This document shows, piece after piece, positions 26,301 to 39,183 of a stretch of 64,000 nucleotides of DNA; the stretch's first letter is position 1; each line of letters begins with the position of its first letter. A program made the position numbers and the translations under genes. Source of the DNA: Anseranas semipalmata (lineage: Eukaryota > Chordata > Aves > Anseriformes > Anseranatidae); contig VXAA01000093.1 of assembly GCA_013399115.1 (NCBI GenBank), positions 114,900-178,899 on the forward strand. Direction: 5' to 3'. A model generated the notes under the pieces. It made no database searches. It was not told where the DNA came from and saw only the letters and a list, made by a program, of their open reading frames with translations.

Positions 26301-29300
26301 TTGTTTGTGAAAACCTATTGTTTTTCAGTGAGGACTGGTTGTATACAAAGCACAGAGTTAAAACTTTCCTATAACAACCTCTCTTGGGACATACAGATTG
26401 CAGGGGTGCTCTCATCTGTTTTGCTGAAAGCCAGAAAGCCCTCCTGGATGTTCTGAGTCACAGCAAGACAAGTTGGTTGTGATACCTTTCACAATAGCCC
26501 ATCTTATTTCCAATATTGCAACATCCCCTTCACCTTTGAACTGTCTAAAAACTCTGATGGGGAGTTTGCCACTTGTTACATGTCTTACTGTTAAAGTAAA
26601 AGGACTCAGTGCAGCCTGGTGTGAAGATTTTGCTTTTTGCTTTTGCCATGAATAGCTTTAAATCAAGCAAGGTTGAAGTACCATGCAGACGTAAAATTTA
26701 TTTCTAATGTCTGAAATAAACAACTACTACAAAATTTTATAGAAGACATAAAGAATAATATTTAAGAAAGTAACATTTAGCCTACATGAAACCAATTTAT
26801 TGTTGAAGCTTTCGTGTGCACTTCATCAAGAATTCTTTTCTGCAGCTCATACATTTCAGGTTGCCTGCATGAAAAATTGTTGCTGGAGGAGCAGCACAGC
26901 TTTTACAGCTAATCTCCTCTTTTAAATCCTTCAGGGTGTTTGGGTATACATTCTCCATCCCTCCAACCATGTACTTAGAAGGTAGCCTTGACTCCTATAA
27001 ACTAAGCACTGCCTCATTCCTTTGGATAAGCAGATATCATAATGTCAGATTAGGTGTCACCTGTAGCTGGTCACTGTCTCACCTTCTGAGTCTGAGCACA
27101 GCTTAACTGGATGTAAGGGCAGACTTCTCTATCCTGCTGATATTGCCCTGCCACTCTGGCAACACCGGTGACTGCCAACCATGCCATGGACTCCCTGAAA
27201 GGATCATCTGCACCCCAAAATCTTTCCTCTCAGGATACTCTTGCATCTTTATTTCTGCCAGACCACATTCCAGAAGTTGGTTTCTGAATTGCACATAAGC
27301 CAAGTAACAGCCTGATTTCATCACACAGACGGGAGAAGCAGCACAGAGACAGTACATGAACAGAGGCAGATGTCTCAGACTGCTGTCACTACATTCTTAC
27401 CAGACCATGCCCATAAACAGACCTTTTTTTTTTTTTTTTGCAAAGATGTAAAAGTACATCATGAACTTCAGCCCACCTGTCTTACCAGTTGGGCAGTGTA
27501 CTGGGTCCCCAATATTTTCCAGAGCCCAAATAGCATCGTCAGCTTTGCCTCCAGAATGTGCCAGTGTCCATAATCTGTGAGGCAGTTATGCAGAGCAACC
27601 CACTCACATATATGAACCTCTATGCACTCAGCTTGGCTGCTAGATTAGGTGATAAGCTTGGGTGGGTGTTATTCCAAATTCTGTTAGGTGGATACAGCTT
27701 CACACACTGGCCATTGGGACAAAATGCCACCTCTTCTTGATTTCCAAGCGAGATTTGCACTGAAATTCTAAGAGGGAATGGAAATGTTATGGGAAATTTT
27801 ACATAAATTCAATATTCCCATGTTTGGGGCTGTCTAATTTCATGGGCTGACAATGTTACAGGAGCTAAGTTGTATTACTTATGCTCCTACACTCTTGTAC
27901 AAGATAGTGACCACTAATTTCCTGAAGGTAGCACAAATGGGATATGTGCAGGCCTATAGTAGTACCCCACTGACCTGGGTATCTCAGAAAGTTATAGTTC
28001 CTCAAAAACAAGCATTTGTTTTTTTTCAGTTAAAGTCCAAAATGAATACCTGCATTAGGTAGAATATAGAATATAGAAAAAATATGAAGTTTCTTTAGGA
28101 AATAAAATTGATGGGGGAAGGAAATTTCACCTCAGTGCAGAGGTGCTGTGTTATGCTGTGAAGCATAACGAGGGGGTTGTTATTTTTGGGGGGGAAGTAG
28201 GTAGTACAGGTCAGTGACAAAATAAATCATGTTGATTCATTTACTTCTTCCAAGACAGAGCAAAGAAAAGATTGGTTGGTTTGTTTCTATGGGAACCTTT
28301 GGAATCTGCACCAGGGAAATTCTGCGGAATTCATAAAATCCTCATCTTTAGGTAGCACCACCAGGAGTTAACCAGTTAACCATGTTAATATACCATCTAC
28401 AGTTTAGTTAATCAGCTGTCGGTATTTTTTTTTTTTTNTGACTCACACTTCCACAGTCCCTTTCTCAGCATCACTGCCTGATGTCTCTTCCTTTATTCTC
28501 AGTCTCTTGGGCTAGATCCTCACTGTTACAAATCACTATAGCTCCATAGAATTGAGTAGAGTTGTGTTCATTTAATACAGCTGAGTATATGACCACCCTC
28601 ATTAGATGAGTGGCAAGCAATGTATTTAACAAACTTTGAGGGTTCTCAGGCTAAGTATTTACATCCTCAGTTTAAATTAATGTGACATGCATAGATTTGC
28701 ATATATTAATAACATTGGCATAACTGAATAAAAAGAGCGATAGTGTGTGGATATTTTAGCATGTAAATTCTCTGAAGCATGGAGAATTCCATTTTGTGTG
28801 TGTGGAAGCACCTTTTCATTGCTAACAGAAACAAATTTTAAGTGATAATAGCAATTTATAATGATTAATAGCAGTAAGAGAGATAAATATGCTAAGGAGT
28901 CTGTGTTAATGAACAGTTAATGTTTCATCTTAAAAATTCTTCTTATACTTAAGACACTATTTCATAGAAGTACCATCAAAGTCATACCAACCATTTTTAG
29001 GGGTGAGGCTAGGAGCAGAGTTCTTCAGCTCTTCTCCTACTGTACCCCTTTACAGGGATGTCCTCCTCCCTTTTAGGAAGTTGACTAACCACTGAGCAAA
29101 ACAGAAGGCGCTGCAGCAGAAGGCAGTCCAATTGCCTGGTGCTGGCTTTCAGCAAATGGTTGTACCACTTTGACCAAGTTAATTCCAGCATAGGTCCTTG
29201 TTATTCCATGTAAATGATCATTAACTCATCCAGCATTTGGATGACTTTCTGATAGAGACCTTCCTTTAGATTAACTTCATCAATTTAATAGTGTTAGGCA

Positions 29301-29394
29301 ACTAAACTAACAGTCAGCAATGCATGAAGGTTGATTTAATTTTTTTGCAGCTCCTTTGTGGGAAGCTAATCTCTGCTCTTTTTTCTGTTTGCAG
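23346..29394 (+). other. EPHA7: EPHA7 intron 7
   Basis: A 6049-base intron separating the extracellular FN3 exons from the transmembrane exon. It contains A and T runs (about 23781-23795 and 27424-27439), a TTATTA-rich stretch near 24618-24680, a small 8-bp hairpin with a GTGA loop at 28150-28169, and the only ambiguous base of the window, N at 28438, at the end of a T run. Open frames here show no domain. No transposon was identified with confidence. Confidence 0.8.
28438..28438. other. Ambiguous base (N) in the assembly
   Basis: A single N follows a 13-base T run. It is most likely a homopolymer-related base-calling problem or a one-base gap placeholder. It is intronic and does not affect the coding model. 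Confidence 0.95.
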
Positions 29395-29503
29395 CCACGG
29401 CTGTTTCCAGTGAACAGAATCCTGTTATTATCATAGCTGTGGTTGCTGTGGCAGGAACCATCATTCTGGTCTTCATGGTGTTTGGATTCATCATCGGACG
29501 AAG
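29395..29503 (+). CDS. EPHA7: EPHA7 exon 8: transmembrane helix
   Basis: A 109-bp exon that enters in phase 1 and leaves in phase 2 (CGA AG, donor gtattg). It encodes a short stalk, TAVSSEQNP, then one strongly hydrophobic stretch (VIIIAVVAVAGTIILVF and following) that spans the membrane, stopped by the basic GRR pair whose second arginine is completed by the next exon. It also contains an AxxxG-type small-residue pattern (AVAG) of the kind used in receptor helix packing. The acceptor follows a T-rich tract ending in tttgcag. Confidence 0.97.
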
Positions 29504-30000
29504 GTATTGCGCCTTACGTAGGCATGAGCACATCTGACCCCACTTTTGTGAACTCTTTACCTGTACTCCTCAAAGTTCCTATTTCTGTTTAGTTTCACTC
29601 ACGTGGAGAAGTCTAACACTTTATCCAATCAGCCTTTAAATGACTTTACATTCAAGAAAAAGAGGCACAGCAGTAAGTTTAAGAATACCCTCATATAAAA
29701 TAGTGTTCTACTTGAAGTTCTTTTATCCTCTGTTTTATCCATAGAAGCTTTTCAAAAGAACAAGGTTCTTTAGGACCTGTCCCAACTGGTATTTGATACA
29801 AAAGCCTTTTGATTACAACTGCTCATGATTTATTTAAGCCTCTGTTGTCAAGAGAATTATAGCCTAAACTTTCAAAGGGCCTACAGGAGTTAGGTGCTCA
29901 TGGTCTGAAAATCCTAGCCTGAAAAACTGATGTTGTCAGGACTTCAGATGTGAGGAAGTAAATCATTATTTACTGGTAAAACTAACGTCTTTCTTTTCAG
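29504..30000 (+). other. EPHA7: EPHA7 intron 8
   Basis: A 497-base intron, the shortest in the window, with donor gtattg and acceptor ttttcag. I see no other feature in it. Confidence 0.9.
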
Positions 30001-30056
30001 GCATTGTGGCTATAGCAAAGCTGATCAAGAAGGGGATGAAGAGCTTTACTTTCATT
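30001..30056 (+). CDS. EPHA7: EPHA7 exon 9: juxtamembrane segment, first part
   Basis: A 56-bp exon entering in phase 2 and leaving in phase 1. The first base completes the second arginine of the GRR stop-transfer signal. It then encodes HCGYSKADQEGDEELYFH, the charged start of the cytoplasmic juxtamembrane region. The donor is gtaagt. If the donor is ignored, the frame stays open for 22 more codons to TAA at 30122-30124, a possible kinase-less isoform that is discussed as a finding. Confidence 0.96.
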
Positions 30057-30996
30057 GTAAGTGTTTTGCTTTTTCTTCCCTTTCAAAAATTCCCAACCAC
30101 AGTACTGTAGACAATACTAAATAACACTCCTTGAAATACAAAGTTGCAAGAAATTAAAAAATGCCGTGTAAATAGCAAGTAGGAAGTTAAACACTATAAA
30201 AATGTGACCTACACAAAAAGAATGCAGATTAAAGTCAACATTGCTCACACAGTTTTATTTCTATACATGCATATGATATACCATTGTTTTCATTCTGCGT
30301 TTTTTTGATTGACTGCTTTGAATACATGTTTCACACCGTCCTAATGATCCCTCTGAGATGCAGTATTTGAGAGGTCTTTGGCTAAGTGACTATATGATCT
30401 TCACCTCAGGCAAACTTTAGATAAGAAGTGACAGTCACTGTATCACCCCAACAATGAAGTTGGTCTGCTCAAAAGTTGTTTTCTGCTACTGAGAATACAA
30501 TAGCATCAATATTTACCAAAAAAAATCCTTAAAAATATTTAATATGAAAAGAAAGGTGAGCTATTTCACTTCTGTTCTCTGTTCTAGAATCATTTGCCTA
30601 GTGAAGGATAGCACCCGAAGTCTCTCTTTTTAAAATCCTAGCTACCATCTGAATTTATGTAGAACCCTGGGAAAAATTCAATAAAATACATCTTTCTTGG
30701 GTTAATGACAATAGAAAATTTAAGGTGAGAGGAGGGCTTACGCAGTAAAAAAGAAAGAATGATTTCAGTTTTATCAGAAGGTTATTTTTAAAACTTTTTT
30801 ACTTTAGCCTTTTCTTATTTCAGTTTTATTATCATTTTGACATGAGAAATTAAAAATACTTGAAATTGTTCTAGAATCAGCCATTAACTCTGAAAATATG
30901 TTTAAACTAAGTTGCAAAATGAGTTTGCACATCCAAAATTGTAAAATCACATAATAGAATTAAACTTATTGCAATTTCTGACAAAAAAAATTTTTT

Positions 30997-31033
<37 letters not shown>

Positions 31034-33981
31034 CCTGGGTTTCCAGTTTTCTCCCATACCTGGTAACTGTCATATTAGTAAAAGGTGCCATGTACTCATG
31101 CCATGCTGTATGTAGCCTTTGTTGTCTACCAATAATTGCAGCTGTAGTTTAAATCCACCAGATTTTTTTTTTTATGGTTTATCTTGTTTTATATTTATTA
31201 AAATAATGAGCTATTATCTGAATGTGATGTCACATGAAGAATGAAGTAGCCACTAGTTATAAATTTATAGCATCTCAGTGCATTACTCTTTAAAGCAGTA
31301 GTTCTAGCCAAAGGAAATCAGATCAAGGTTTCTGTTTCACCTTTCTGCCCTGGCAAAATCAGATCAGCTGGAATTTGTTCATGCTCTGTCAGTTTGGATG
31401 TGTTGCTACCTAAATCCTTTCATTTAAATAAAGCGAGTATTAAATGAAGTAGTGACATCATTGCAGCTTTTGTCAATCAGTTTATAATCTGTACAAGTAA
31501 GATGGAAAACAATAATGGGATGAGAATTATTTATCATGCACTTTGCAGTGCAGCTGATTTTAAAGAATTCATTGAAAATCTGATGTAACTTAAATGTTGT
31601 TATTCTGTGAGTGATGGTTTAGAAATCTGCCTCTCACAGGTGAATTATAAGCTTTTCACATCTTCAGAAGAGCTACCGCTTTCACTTTTTAAATCCCCAT
31701 TATGTCCTTGAAGGAACAGATCAACTATGTATTCTTGTATTTGAGTACATAAACAAAGGGAATATGCTAGCTAAATAATGTCTTTCCTCATCTCCATTAT
31801 CTGTGATGTTTTTCTGTGAAAATATAAACAAATTAATATGAAAGCTGCTACTTAACATTTAATAGTTGGTCCAGAAATTGTGAGAAACAGTTCATTTCTC
31901 TCATTTTCCTTTCAAGAAATCTGGTTATCCAGAAAGTCAGTCAGGACAGTTAGCAGTCTTTTTAAAATCATAACACCAAATGTAAGTCACTTTTTGCCAA
32001 TCTAGTTTTTCTTCATCTGTTGATAGAAGGCTTAATGTTTAATTTTATTTGATAACCATATACAGATTGAGACAGAACACAGGGCAGTGGTCACCAGCTT
32101 GTTCACAGAGCCATGAACACCACTGTGGTATCCTGCGCCAGGACCTCTAGGCAGCCTTCTTATGTGTAGAGATACCAGACTGGATTTTCAAAAACTTAAC
32201 TTAAAACAAACACTTAACACAAAAATTTAAAAGTAACTATTTTTAAAGCAATTTTTAAAGCACTGCGTTAAGTAGAATATCGTATCTTTCATTTCTATCC
32301 CCCTCAACTCTCTGTGGCTCCAAGTGCTACATTTAAAGATACAAAAACAGTAGAGGAGTTTACTCAAGCAATTCAGATTTACATTTTGCTTTGTCCTACC
32401 ATTTCCTTCTAACAATGTCTTCGAATCCATGCCAGCGCTATTTCACATTGGTATGCCGAGATAGCCTTGGCCTGTCAAAATGTTTTATGACAGCTTGAAT
32501 AAAGAACCATCAGAGGCCCATTTGAGATTTGCAAGGTTACCTCCAATCCAGGCCTCTTATCACAAACACAATGAGGATGTCTCATTCTCCATCTCCCTGC
32601 CTGAAAGCACTATTATAGGAGGTTAGCCTATTGATTTCTTCTCCTTTTCTTTGCTTTTTTTTTGGTTTTAATAAATAAATACTTATAATTTGAAAAATCT
32701 AGCATTATCAACACAATTGGAAGCACATTTATTTAAATACATAATATGGCAAGCAGTAACATCTAGGCAAAAAGTTGAATAATTTTTCTATGTGTAAATT
32801 CATTAGATTCTTGAAACAATTTCTCTAGCTTTTTCCTTCTTATGAGTTTTTAATTTTTTTTTGTCACTAATGTAATCTGAAACATAAAAAACATGACTAC
32901 TAAACCATTTTTCAATATATTTTCAAATTTAAAATATTTTATGTTTAATTAAGAGATTACAAAGCAACCATAAACTATTTATGTTTTGTATTGACTTTTG
33001 ATCCATTTCATGTATATCAGTGCATCAACTAGCACAGGAACATTCTTGCTTTTTGATATTGGGTTTTAATTCACTGATTTAATTAAAACTCAGGACTGTA
33101 ATCCTTGAGAGCCAAATTAATTTCATAAAAATTGCTTGGTTAATAGATTTTCAGGGTTGCTCTACTTTCACCAGAGGTTTCTGCTTTCAAAAGAAAAGCA
33201 AATAATTTTCTTGAATCAGGAACAAACTAAAGGAAAAACTACATGCTGGCCAGAGTGCTATGCTGCTTGAGATACACAAAGAGCTATACTGGAAAATGAG
33301 GAAGCAAAACCTAAGGTGCTGTGTCACTTAGGTGCTTGAGAGAGGGAATAATTGTTTTCCACAGCAACTGCTTTCCCTTCCTGTGCCTTTACACATTGAC
33401 TACAAGTGTTTCTCATGTTCATATTGTAGTGCAAGACATATACCTAAGGATATAAATTCTAAGCACTGTGAACAGTTTAGTTTGGCTATTGCCACAGTCT
33501 GGAAATATATTCAGTAGTTTAAGCAAACTGAAGTAGGTAGAGGATCCTTTCAAATCCCTCTAGAAGACAAGGGATAATGTAAAGAAATGCTGTTTACTCA
33601 ACCTGGGGAAAGAGGATAAGCTGTTCTCACATAGAAAATAAAGTTTCACTTCCTTTATAGCCTCCCCCATCTCACTTTCCCCCCACTCAGCCATTGTATT
33701 TTATTCCATTAAACATTATTTAATATTTATTACTTCTGTAACTCAAGGCATAGGTGCAAATGCTAATGCTAGTCATTTTTAGAGATGGGATTGTGTACTT
33801 GTGTCAGCATGCTTGCAGATGATGCCTAAAACTAAAGTTGCCTCTCAGAGCAGTTCTGACTCAGGCGGTGTGGAAGCAGGCTCACTCTTCCAAGGAGCAC
33901 TCTGCATAATGAAATTCCTGGGCTGACTGCACAATAAGTTCCTTTGCTTCATCACAGTCATGCTTTCTTACATCATTACAG
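30057..33981 (+). other. EPHA7: EPHA7 intron 9
   Basis: A 3925-base intron. It contains an AATAAA at 30680-30685 downstream of the exon 9 readthrough stop, an A29 run at 31004-31032 just after an AT-rich block, and otherwise unique AT-rich sequence. No mobile element was recognised. Confidence 0.85.
31004..31032 (+). repeat. Poly(A) run, 29 bases
   Basis: An uninterrupted A homopolymer following an A/T-only stretch that starts at about 30982. It may be the tail of a degraded retroposon or a simple expansion. No gene body is recognised upstream. Confidence 0.85.
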
Positions 33982-34107
33982 TTAAATTTCCAGGCACCAA
34001 AACCTACATTGACCCTGAAACCTACGAGGACCCAAATAGAGCTGTCCATCAATTCGCCAAGGAGCTAGATGCCTCTTGTATTAAAATTGAGCGTGTGATT
34101 GGTGCAG
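33982..34107 (+). CDS. EPHA7: EPHA7 exon 10: juxtamembrane tyrosines and start of the kinase glycine loop
   Basis: A 126-bp exon, phase 1 in and phase 1 out. It encodes [18 protein letters not shown], including the two conserved juxtamembrane tyrosines that in Eph receptors autoinhibit the kinase until phosphorylated and then dock SH2 proteins. It continues through [23 protein letters not shown], the entry to the kinase N-lobe and the first part of the glycine-rich loop (GxGxxG), which is split across the exon 10/11 junction. A second AG 12 bases into the exon could serve as an in-frame alternative acceptor. Confidence 0.97.
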
Positions 34108-37000
34108 GTAAGGCTGCCGTGGCTTCCTTATTCAACTGTTCCATTTAGCCAGGATCGAAACTCATACATCATAATGACAGGCAAATAATTATACCTCAAG
34201 TATAGAAGAACTTTTTGCATTCACCAGAGTGGTTAAGAGCAATGAAGCTGCACTCGCTTCTAAAATGTAAAAACAAACAGGAAAAACACACACACACAAA
34301 GTAAATGAAGAATCTTGTTTGACATTGAAATGTTGTGGATTTCTAATTTCTATATCTGCTGTTAAAAATGTAATTCTTTTGTGGGGGAAGTAATTTTGCT
34401 TCCTATTTTTTACTGTCAGAGTAAAGGTGTTAGGCATGAGTGCAAATTCTGCTCACTTTCCTTTTGCAAGGTTTTTCGGCCTCTGAATTTTTTTTCATGT
34501 GAGTAAGGAAAACTGGCTGCGGCACAAAATCTTACATACAGACTGGGAAGGTCTTGTTTCTGTATAACAAAATCTTCCCTAAGGCTGTTTTTTGTTCTGC
34601 CATTTTTCTTTTTGATATTTTATGAATACAAAAAGTTATTGTTTAACTTCTCATGACTGATTGTAATTGCACCAGCATTACATTGCTTTTCTTCCTCTTG
34701 AACTGTCTACCACCTACTTAAGCCGTGGTGTTCATGCTCTAAAAAGGCAGTTTCATTTGTTTGCATTAATAAGATACGTGACATTTTTATTGCACTACTC
34801 CATGTAGTGAAATTAAGTTTCCGTGGGTAAGAAAAATATCAAATACTTTGGATTCCTGGAGGAAATGTTCTTTTGCTTTCCTGTTGTTTTATAAAAGTAT
34901 TAGTAGAATACTTTCAAAATCACCCTGTAGTTTGGCATGCACTGTAAATTACATAGTGCAGTATTATTTTAAAAGAGAAGAAAGATCTCTAAAATAAGCT
35001 GTTTTAGCTGTAAAAAAATCCTTACACTTAGAATTCACAATGCCTTTTTAAAGTAACCTCACTCATGTTGAATCATGTCTTAATCTAGGAGTAGTACCAT
35101 TGTAATTAACAACATTGCTTGAGAAAATTATTGTTTCAGATGAGTAAGAGCATAAGAATCCAGCCTTTGCTAACTAGTAATTTTTGTGATGCTAGAATGG
35201 TGGCATCTCTTCTAATAAATATACAATATACAAGATTTAAAATCTAGATTAGCATGGAAAAATTACTGAATTTTATCTTTGAGTTAAAAAACTATCAGCA
35301 TAACAACAGTTTAGAGCATGAACATAAGTTTAGTTGGACTTTGCAGAAGCCTTCTGAGCAAAATGCTGAAAATACTTCGGTTGCAAAGAGGATACAATTT
35401 AAGATACAAGTATTTTCAATGTTATGGCAAAGGAAATCCAGAATATTAATTTTGTTGACTGCAGATGAATTTATTCTTGATTTTAATGAGTAAAACTGAT
35501 AGAAAAAATCTAACTTGTGTCTGTGGTCATTCTGAAGAAAGTTAATTAGAAGTACTATGTTGAAAACATATCGTGTATGGGTTTTAGTTTTGGCTTTAAC
35601 CTGTTCATATAGATAGCAGGCAGGAGTGAAATGAAATACAGTCCAGGTACAACAGAATGTTAAAGACTAAAAGAAGCATCTGAAACTCATACATCAAAGA
35701 AGAATATAGAATTTCTACTGGTGACAGCACCAGAAAAGCCACTTAGCAGTCTCAATGTGCACTGGCAATGCTGGCCACATCAGCTATTCTGTAGTGCCAT
35801 GTCTCTCTCAGACAAACAGGGTGCAAGTATGCTTGGGCTCAATTTGCATGAGAGATATGTGCTTTGCTTGCCAAGATTTTCATTACCATCCTGCTGCGGC
35901 CACCTGTCAGATACAGATTACGGTGTCCACTGTTTTGAATCCTTGTTCGTACCACAGATCCTTTGTTTTAGCCTCTTCCTTGTTGACATGCTGAGCTGTT
36001 GGCTGTTGGCTGTGCAGTGTTCCCACTCTTGTTGTCATATTTTCTGGGTCCTTTTTGAGCACCATATCAGCTAAATATACTTTGTTGGGAATAAAAGTAG
36101 TTCTTTGGCTAGCATTCTGGCCTGAATTGCATAATATACACATTCAAGTTCCTGATTTGCCTGAGTATGAGTGATCTGCTTTTGGAAATCAATCAAAATG
36201 AGATCCCAGAGAGCTGGAAAGGAGTTAAGCCTTAGTGTCTTCCGTGCCAAGTATCCTAATTACCTGGCTCTGAAGTATCACATACAAACACATACATATA
36301 CTCGTATCTTGTTTTCAGTGTGGAACAAAAACAGTTCCAGAAGGTATTGCAAGAGAAAATTGCTATATGTTAGTCAGTTGTTGTGGCTAGGGGCTGTCTT
36401 TAAAGCGAGTGGTGAATTCATTAATAGTCATCCACATTGCTAATGAAGTGCAGGAGGGAGGTTAAGGCACGAAGCTAAGGGCATGAGCAGTCCAGCAGCT
36501 GATCATTACATATGTTCCTGATGATATTCATAGCTATGACTTGGATGTTCATACCATAACTCCAGTGTTCAAGGATAGTTGAACATAATGCCTCACCTGT
36601 GCAGGCAGGAACAATGTCTTCTGTCTGTCTGATTAGCTCAGGTACAACGCCATGTTGACAGGGGTATAAGGAGTTGGTTGGAGTAACTTTAGTTCAGCTT
36701 CTGTAGAACAGAGCGAAAGGAATTCAATTATGTGTACAGTCATCTCCTGTGAGATTTGTAAAACTGGCTATGCAGAGTGGAGATTTGCCCAAACATTAGG
36801 AAATACTGTGGTCCGGCCAAAGTTCTACCCTTCTAGGCTGGAGGGACTGTGAAGCTGAGGCCCAGGCACTGTTTTTTCCTTCTCTGACATCTGCACCTGA
36901 GGGTGGCAGGAAAACAGTGGTGCTGGAACAATGACAATGTCTTAAACAAGATTTCTCAGAATTCATACATTATGACAATTCAAAATCTATCTACCTCCTT

Positions 37001-37078
37001 ACAGAATCACAGAATCTTTTTGGTTGGAAGAGACCTTCAAGATCACCTAGTCCAACCTAAGACCTAACACTAACAATC
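37001..37078 (-). mobile_element. CR1 LINE 3' terminal fragment
   Basis: Read on the minus strand, this gives the CR1 3' UTR end: a GTTAGGTCTTAGGTTGGACTAG-like segment, the TGATCTTGAAGGTCTCTTCCAACC motif, then AAAAGATTCTGTGATTCTGT. It closely matches the 3' end of the CR1 copy at 13835-14441 but is inserted in the opposite orientation and is much shorter. The inner boundary is uncertain: similarity fades after about 37078, and older CR1 sequence may continue. Confidence 0.9.
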
Positions 37079-37747
37079 CCTCCACTCTTCCCAGGCACCC
37101 CTCTCTCTCCACTGCCAGCTAGACTCCTTGCCAATGTGTATCTGCATTTAAATCCTAATCCCACCAGATTTCTCAGGACCTAAACCTATATCTCAAAGGG
37201 ATTCTCTAATCAAACAATCTACATCAGTGTTTCCTAATTCAATCATTGTTTTTTCAGCATTCATCCTAAAACATGTCTTGGATGTAGGTGTGTCTGCATA
37301 CTTGTGTATACTCAATAACTTAATGTTAAGACATTCTGCAGGTATGCGGGAGATAAATTTCAGACTTGATTGGATTTAGATGAGGGACTTGGCTCTCTGT
37401 CTACCATACTCCAGATAAATTTGCAAAGTAGCAGGCAATTAAATATTCTGCAGTAAATCTTTTCTTTTTTTAATGAAACGTTCCCCTCTACTCAGCATAA
37501 AATATGTTACCACCCTACTCTCCTATATGTTCCAAGAAACTTTTCTTCCTGGCTAAAGAATAGGGGGTTCTCTTTTTCTCCTGGCTGATACTGCTGTGAG
37601 GCAAGGGGCAGTCCTTCAATCTTTCACAATCTCAATAACAGTGAGGTAAATGTATTGCCATTCAGCTCCACATCTCATGTACGTCAATACTCTTTCTTGT
37701 CCAATGGAGTCCAGTTACTTCTCTCCCAAATTATGGTTGTTGAGGCC

Positions 37748-37769
37748 TTTTTTTTTTTTTTTTTTTTTT
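37748..37769. repeat. Poly(T) run, 22 bases
   Basis: An uninterrupted T homopolymer in intron 10 with no recognisable element attached. Confidence 0.8.
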
Positions 37770-38433
37770 ATTCTTGCTGGCTGTTTGGCCATTTTTTTCA
37801 CATGCTTCTTCAAGTTTCAATTATCTGCTGATTTAGAAACCTTTTAAAAAATTCCGGCATTTGCTTGTGTTTGTTTAATGTAACAAAATTATTATAAGTC
37901 ACACCTTTCATTTCATAATCTGCAAAGTAAATTATCCTTCTTGAAAGTAATAATGTAGTGCTTCATTTAACACTATAACAATGTTAAATTAAAAGCAGCT
38001 TTGAAAAAGGTGCCTTTTGAAAGAAAAAAAAGATGGATCTAAAGATAACAAGGAAACCATCTAGAACAGAATGACATTTTCACTTAGAAATGGTATTAGT
38101 ATTGCTGTAACAGCATTTTTTTATGAAAGCCACCTCATTTTTATTTCCTATTTTTGAAAAAAAATAAATGCAACAAATTACTAACCAGTCTTTTACAGAC
38201 CTTTTAACAGTCTTGTAGATTGGCTTAACGTCACGTGTTTGCTCTGTAAGGTACTCAGTCAGCAATTCATGTAGAGCATGTGCCTGTCTTTGTATTACTA
38301 AGTAATCCATTTCAAATATGAATATTCTTGTGTTCAATTTAAACACATACTTAGGCAGCTAGTTGAATCAAGGCCTATAAAGAGCATTGATATTATAGCC
38401 AGAGTAATTCAGTGTTGATCTACTTCATTATAG

Positions 38434-38619
38434 GAGAGTTTGGTGAAGTGTGCAGTGGGCGTCTAAAGCTTCCCGGCAAGAGAGATGTTGCAGTAGCCAT
38501 AAAAACTCTGAAGGTTGGCTACACTGAAAAGCAAAGAAGAGATTTCCTGTGTGAAGCAAGCATCATGGGACAGTTTGACCACCCCAATGTTGTTCACTTA
38601 GAAGGGGTTGTTACCAGAG
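38434..38619 (+). CDS. EPHA7: EPHA7 exon 11: kinase N-lobe
   Basis: A 186-bp exon, phase 1 in and out. It completes the glycine loop as [19 protein letters not shown], then gives VAVAIKTLK, whose lysine is the ATP-anchoring residue of the VAIK motif. The [16 protein letters not shown] segment supplies the alpha-C glutamate that pairs with that lysine, followed by [10 protein letters not shown]. All residues needed for an active kinase N-lobe are present. The acceptor is cattatag and the donor gtaagc. Confidence 0.97.
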
Positions 38620-39183
38620 GTAAGCAGCAGCTTGATCTGTCAGTCAGAAAACAACCTAATGGCAGAAATTACTTTAGTTTATTCATGGTCAAATATTCAA
38701 ATTATAAACAGGCTGCACACTCCTAATGGATTTTCCCCTGATGCGTAACTAACTAAAACAATATCTACTTTATGCTACAACCTGAGGAAAAGATTAAGAT
38801 GCACGTATGATTAAAAGATGAAGTACTTTGAAATATATTATTTTTCTAGTTTCATTTAGCCTCAAAGACCATGTAGAGAGCTAAAGTTTCTTATGTCCTT
38901 TCATATTATCTGAAGTGTCATTATACCAGAGTCCTGTTCACACAGCAGGAGTCAGGAGAACACACTGACATTTTGATTTGTACGGTTTAATTTTGTGAAT
39001 CATGACCACGTTCCATGCAGACATTTAAGAACTTATTAGAGCTCAGTAACAGTGCTGGAGGCTTCAGAAATGCTCATGTCTCAACAATTTAGACCTTCAA
39101 AGGAATAACATGTGTTTTATCAAAAAAAGGCATTGCATTTGTATTACGGATTCTCAAACAAAATGTGCCTTCATTTCTTTCAG
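38620..39183 (+). other. EPHA7: EPHA7 intron 11
   Basis: A 564-base intron with donor gtaagc and acceptor ctttcag. Nothing else is seen in it. Confidence 0.9.

Larger units (their letters stand above)
34108..38433 (+). other. EPHA7: EPHA7 intron 10
   Basis: A 4326-base intron. It contains a minus-strand CR1 3' end at about 37001-37078 and a 22-base T run at 37748-37769. The several overlapping open frames near 35721-36143 on both strands have no recognisable domain and are treated as chance. Confidence 0.85.

Noticed and set aside
35721..36143. Overlapping open frames on both strands (up to 117 codons) in intron 10
   Set aside because: No recognisable domain, no frame advantage, and both strands are open at once, as expected by chance in a stop-poor stretch.
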